Below the pieces are notes generated by a model. That model was not told where the DNA came from, searched no databases, and was given only the letters and a program-made list of their open reading frames with translations. A stretch of 64,000 nucleotides of DNA from Hericium rajendrae (Eukaryota > Basidiomycota > Agaricomycetes > Russulales > Hericiaceae). Below are positions 59,714 through 64,000 of the stretch, one piece after another. Numbering within the stretch: the first letter of the stretch is position 1; each line of letters begins with the position of its first letter. Position numbers and translations under genes: made by a program. Where the stretch lies: the NCBI GenBank assembly GCA_033439255.1, contig CM065885.1, positions 930,001 to 994,000 on the forward strand. The letters run 5' to 3'.

Positions 59714-62700
59714 GCACCAACGCCACCATCGTGTGCCGAGCCGTCCGAGTACACACAGATAACGTCTGTGCAGTCCTCTTCAGCCTGAACAGCAGCATCC
59801 CGATCCAGTGCAATCTCCGTGGTATAGGGAAGAGACTTCCCCGGGTCATGCCAGACTGGCGGGATGGTTTCGTATACGGCCGGAGGGACGGGAAAAATGT
59901 GGAATAGATGGTGCATGGGTGCCCGATGGCGGACGACATACCGTCGGGCACATTTCTTGACTATTGGGGCCAGGGGGTGGGATGCCAGGAGAGTCGCCAA
60001 GCGCATGACAGCACGATGACAAGACTTGCTAACGAGGAGGTCCATCGGGAGAAGATGGGCATGCGCATCAAGCGCTACTCGTGGTGAGGTACGGAGGCCA
60101 CCGGTTACAGCAAGAGCTCCGAGGCGCTGCACTCGAGAGAGCGCCTCAATAAAGCCCACCGAGCCCCGTCTGGGGCCCTGGCCAGTCGGTGATGGATGTA
60201 CCGGTGTACACCAGACGTCAAGAGCATACAGCATCTTCGGGATGGCCACCGCAATGTATAATTGACGGACATGCCGTGCGGTGAGCCCTTTAGAAGGGCG
60301 CGCCAATCGGCGAAGGGCAAGTGTCCACGTAGTACCTTTTTTAACTGCATATTGACTCTGGACTTTCCAGTTGAGCTTGGTATCAAACATGACACCAAGA
60401 TACTTCGTGCTCTCTGAAGGCTTTATAGCCACCATGAGGAGCTGCAGCGGGGACCCGACCTTCGAGCTACCAGTGGGAGCGAAGTCCAATAGCGCGAGCT
60501 TGCTAAACTCAAAGTGCGAGTTGTGAGATACAGACCAGTCAATGGCACCGCCCGGATGGGTCATCATGTCATGAAGAATGCAGTGCGTGTCCTCGAATGT
60601 TGCTCCGATGGCAATCAGAACCCCATCATCGACAAATGCCATCGCACGCTCAGTGCGCACATGCGACGGAATATCTAGAAGATCAGCATTGTAATAGAGA
60701 TAGAGAATCATGGACAGGGGGTCACCCTGACCTATACCATTGTCAATATCGATGGGGTCAGAGACATAATCGTCAAAACGGAGACGCGTGCTGCGCCCCC
60801 GAAGCATGCGACCAACAAAATCGATGTAGACGGTAGGTACCCGTCACCTTTTGAGATTATGGAGGAGGCGGTCCGTCACTGCATTCGGAAAGGCCCCTTC
60901 AATGTCCAAGAACAGCGCTGATACTACCTTGTGCTGACGCCACGCATCCCGTATGGTTTGAACCAGCAAGTGCATGGCATCGGTGGTAGTGCGACCTGGC
61001 CGTCCGCCGAAGTGCGTGGCAGGCAGCAGCCCATTCGCCTCCCCCAGGAAGGTTAGTTGCTCCGCAACGAGCGCAGAGAGTACTTTGCCCAACGTGTTGA
61101 GCAAAGCAATGGGCCTATATGCTTTGGGAAGATCGTAACGTGGTTTGCCCGGCTTGCGCAGGACAACGGTGATGGACTCCTGCCATGGCCCATAGTACGT
61201 GTCTAGTCGGAGCGATGCGGAGTAGATGTAGTACAGATGGTTCACAATGCAATCTGCGCTGCGCATGAGGACGACGTTAGGGATCCCATCAGGCCCCGGA
61301 GCTTTGTAGGGACTTAGCTTCGCGAGTTGACCTCTAATTCTGGCACGCGTGAAGGCGGCCGGATTATCTAGTGGTTCGGGGTAATCGGCATCGGGTGGAA
61401 CAGAGGAAACAGCAGGAGGGGAGGGGAAGAAAGAACTCGCCAGCAGGTGACTCTTCGCATCATTGGAATTAACAGCATGAAAGGTGCCATCAGGATGTGC
61501 GCGCTGGAGCGTTGGGATGCGCGTTTTGCCACCATCCATAGACGGTTCCGTGAGGAAGCGATTGGCCGTCCATACATCTGCGCCCTCTGCGTCTTCCAGC
61601 CATTCTTCCCAGTACTGAGTCTTGGCTAAGCGAATTGCCTTCCCGTATCGGGTATTGGCTTCCTTGAGCTGTTCGTGACTCTCATGGTGAGGCACATCAC
61701 GCATGCGGTGGGATGTACGACTCAGCTTGTTTCGTGCTTTCCGCATTACGCTTAGGTCCGTGTTCCACCAGCGCTTGCTGTGGGGGCAAGGCTTGGACAA
61801 CGGGACCACCGCGTCTATGGTACGCTGTAGTGCAGACGTGAGGGCCGCGCACGCGTGATCGTACTCTGCCGGTGTGCGGAGAGGCCCCGGGGCGCTAATC
61901 CCAGCCATGTTGCTCTTCAACTTCGTGTTGAACTCGCCCCAATCTGTCGTCCAGAAGTTGGGGTGCATCTGCTGTTCAACTTGAGGCAGCGGGATGTCGA
62001 TGATACTCCGGATGGGGCAGTGATCGGCATCCATGAGTTCGGGCACTGTGTCGCATACCGTAAACAAGTCGGTGGCTTCTTCGGATGCAAAGACATTGTC
62101 TAAGCGAGACCACAGCTTCGTGACCTTGTGGCGATGGGTGGGAATGCCCGCTGGTAGTATCATGGAGAGCCCGAGGGAGCTGCAGGTGTCTTGAAGGAAG
62201 TCTGCTGCCTCTATATTCCGAGGCGTGAAGTATCGCACATCACGCGGATTGTCCCAGGCCGGGTGGTGACGATTGAAGTCCCCTACCCACACGGTGTAGG
62301 AGCTCTGTCCTGCCGTGAGCGGAGGCTCATACTCCGGGCGACGCATGTAATCATCTAGATATGACAGCGTGTCGTCGTGATCACCTGCATTGTAGATGTT
62401 GAATAACGTGAGGTAGCCAAAGGCTCCCCAACATCTGACTGCTGTCACATCCGGATGATCTAGATCAGAGAGCGGTGAGTAACAGTTAGTGTCCAGTGCC
62501 GTATTGACCAAGATAAGAGAGCGGGAGGTGGGAGCAGTTGGGGAGCGATGATTAGGAGGGTATACAGTACGCCACTTGAACGTGGCACGGGTGTTAAGGT
62601 AAGGGTCGATATAAGGTTCCTGTATGGCTATGATATCGTAGTGGAGGTGGATGTCGGAATTAATAAGGGATTGTTGCGCAATCATGGAGGTGTCTAAATT

Positions 62701-62751
62701 AGCCTGAAGTATACGTATTTGTCTGTTGCCTGGAGTAGGTGTGTCATTCAT
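59714..62751 (-). CDS. LINE ORF2, 5' segment: endonuclease, reverse transcriptase, RNase H start
   Basis: It begins at ATG 62751, overlapping the ORF1 stop as ATGA. N-terminal AP-endonuclease: ILQANLDTS, IIAIQEPYIDPY, VWVGDFNRHHPAWDN, then LDNVFASEEATD and the DHCPI end. Reverse transcriptase: KLSPYKAPGPDGIPN, KAYRPIALLNTLGK, FLDIEGAFPNAV (Asp), GIGQGDPLS, AFVDDGVL (catalytic pair) and KYLGVMFD. The RNase H begins ICVYSDGSAHDGGVGAA. A TGA at 60844-60846 after HNLKR interrupts the same frame; the frame continues RVPTVYIDFVGRM, so this is a point stop, not a shift. It is cut at 59714 by the Ty3 insertion. Confidence 0.9.
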
Positions 62752-64000
62752 TGGGAAGGTATGGGTGAATCATCTGACTGGCGAGAGGGGCCCTGAGGTG
62801 GGGTAGATGCAGGGGAGGATGGAAAAACAAGAGGAGGTGAAGAAGGGGGAGATGGGGAAGCGCTGGGGCGGTAATCGCATGGCGTGGTGGGAGGAACGAT
62901 GGTCGGGGATGTAACGGTAGCAGGTATAGTGGTAGAGGCCGTGGGCGCCTGCAACAAGGCTGACGTGTTCGGCGCTGGTGGTGCGGGTGCCCGCCCAGCA
63001 TATGTACCCCAGTTCGGGTCAGCAAACACGGCGTGTAACGTGGGCTGGCTGAACGTGTTTGTGTCGCAGGCCGCTGCCTTACGCTGTCGTTGTGACGGCT
63101 TCTTACCTTTCGGTGCTTCCTGCCACGACAGCTGAGATAGTGCATTCGGTCCGTCCGCGGGCGTTGCAGGGGGACCTCTCACGGGCCCAGGTGGGCGCAG
63201 CTGCTGAGGAGGAGCGCGGTGAGCACCCGATTGGATGGGCAAAGCATTGGAGCCAGAGAGAGCAGGGCCCCGAGGCGGCCTACGAGTAGAGGAGGCAGTG
63301 GGTGGTGGGATGCACGTGCGAGGTACGGTGCGGGTCATTTCTGGACGATGAGTCCAGATCTCCTCCGTTGGGAAATATCGCAGCTGATTTTCGGGGAACC
63401 GATCATCAAGCTGGTCACATTTCTCCAAATACGCCGGGCACGAGCGTTCGTATGTGTCGTGGTCTCGCGAGTTGCATGATGCGCATAGTACCCGCCCCAT
63501 CGTGGTACAGGCATCGGTAAGATGCTCGTCGCCGCATCTGCCACAGATGATGTGCGGCGCGCGACAGTCTGACATGAAATGCCCAATGCCTTGGCACCTG
63601 AGGCAGCGAATCGGTTCTTTCTTGGCTTTGGTAGGGGAGACGCGCTTCCGACAGACCATCAGGCCATCCCGAATAACTTGGTTGGCCAAGTCCGGGGATG
63701 AGAAAGTAAAGAACGCAAAGGCATGCTGTTGGCTCGGAGAACGGCGACGGACGGGCTTGATCCATTTCGCTTTTAAGATGGTGCCTTCCGGCAGATGGTT
63801 TAAGCCTTCCACCTCACGCAGGTCTGCGTCTCTGCTAGGCTCGAACGAGAGCGGGATGAATGGGACCACGAGGAGGTAGCCACGGTTTTTGATGAGGGCG
63901 CCCTCGCCGAATAACGCCAGAAGGCGTTCGCACTGCCCTGGGGATCGAACCCAGTCAGCCGTCTCCTTGTCGCTGAGACGAATGACGAGCCCGCCATTGC
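62748..64000 (-). CDS. LINE ORF1, gag-like zinc-knuckle protein (5' end off window)
   Basis: The frame is open from the window edge (NGGLVIRLSDKETADWVRSP) through GYLLVVPFIPLSFEP, KAKWIKPVRRRSPSQQ, three Cys-rich knuckles (CLRCQGIGHFMSDC, CGRCGDEHLTDAC, CASCNSRDHDTYERSC) and a Pro-rich end, stopping at 62748. Such ORF1 proteins coat element RNA. Stop and ORF2 start overlap as ATGA, so ORF2 may be translated by re-initiation. Confidence 0.88.
   Translation of the reverse strand, partial: NGGLVIRLSDKETADWVRSPGQCERLLALFGEGALIKNRGYLLVVPFIPLSFEPSRDADLREVEGLNHLPEGTILKAKWIKPVRRRSPSQQHAFAFFTFSSPDLANQVIRDGLMVCRKRVSPTKAKKEPIRCLRCQGIGHFMSDCRAPHIICGRCGDEHLTDACTTMGRVLCASCNSRDHDTYERSCPAYLEKCDQLDDRFPENQLRYFPTEEIWTHRPEMTRTVPRTCIPPPTASSTRRPPRGPALSGSNALPIQSGAHRAPPQQLRPPGPVRGPPATPADGPNALSQLSWQEAPKGKKPSQRQRKAAACDTNTFSQPTLHAVFADPNWGTYAGRAPAPPAPNTSALLQAPTASTTIPATVTSPTIVPPTTPCDYRPSASPSPPSSPPLVFPSSPASTPPQGPSRQSDDSPIPSQ

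Larger units (their letters stand above)
51600..64000 (-). mobile_element. Tad-like LINE (non-LTR retrotransposon), interrupted by an LTR element, 5' end off window
   Basis: Minus-strand order: ORF1 with zinc knuckles, then ORF2 with AP-endonuclease, reverse transcriptase and RNase H. This order with an RNase H fits fungal Tad1-type elements. ORF1 runs off the right end of the window. A Ty3 element sits inside the RNase H domain (52603-59713). The 3' end is not sharply defined; 51600 is approximate. Confidence 0.8.

Noticed and set aside
1-64000. CRISPR arrays, bacterial operons or Shine-Dalgarno sites
   Set aside because: None seen; the gene structure is that of a fungal nuclear genome.

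Overview
The window looks like a stretch of a filamentous basidiomycete genome, most likely an agaricomycete mushroom or wood-decay fungus. Genes are split by many short GT-AG introns of about 40-70 nt. There is a peroxisome-type alcohol oxidase of the brown-rot/white-rot kind, a lineage-expanded F-box family, Ser-rich single-pass surface proteins, a chromodomain Ty3 retrotransposon and a Tad-like LINE. Exon structures were built by hand from splice sites, reading phase and family resemblance. No alignment or database search was run.

Layout. 1-5.4 kb: a tandem pair of Ser-rich type-I membrane protein genes. The first has lost its cytoplasmic tail to a nonsense codon and carries a 657-bp hAT-like non-autonomous element; the second is intact. 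6.2-8.1 kb: F-box gene copy 1 (minus). 9.6-10.8 kb: a decayed NAD(P)-dependent reductase. 13.4-14.9 kb: an unrelated F-box-like gene. 16.0-18.6 kb: two convergent short-chain dehydrogenases. 19.1-24.3 kb: a nine-exon PtdIns3P 5-kinase (FAB1 type). 24.7-25.0 kb: a dense cluster of a TTCACC hexamer. 26.8-29.9 kb: alcohol oxidase. 31.4-36.2 kb: F-box copies 2 and 3, copy 3 fused to an integrase fragment. 36.7-37.9 kb: a decayed SDR. 38.7-40.6 kb: divergent cyclophilin H and DIM1 genes, both splicing factors of the tri-snRNP. 40.9 kb: an intron-containing tRNA-Asn. 44.3-48.6 kb: F-box copies 4 and 5. 49.1 kb: DPH3. 50.5 kb: U6 snRNA. 51.6 kb to the end: a minus-strand LINE interrupted inside its RNase H domain by a recent Ty3/gypsy chromovirus.

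How it fits together. The region mixes conserved housekeeping genes (FAB1, PPIH, DIM1, DPH3, U6, tRNA) with fast-evolving accessory material (F-box paralogs, surface proteins, SDRs, retroelements). The five F-box paralogs share the same 32-nt first exon and the same short C-terminal module, so they derive from one ancestor. Four of the five are frameshifted. Several other genes carry single-base indels, so either pseudogenization is rampant here or the assembly has residual indel errors.
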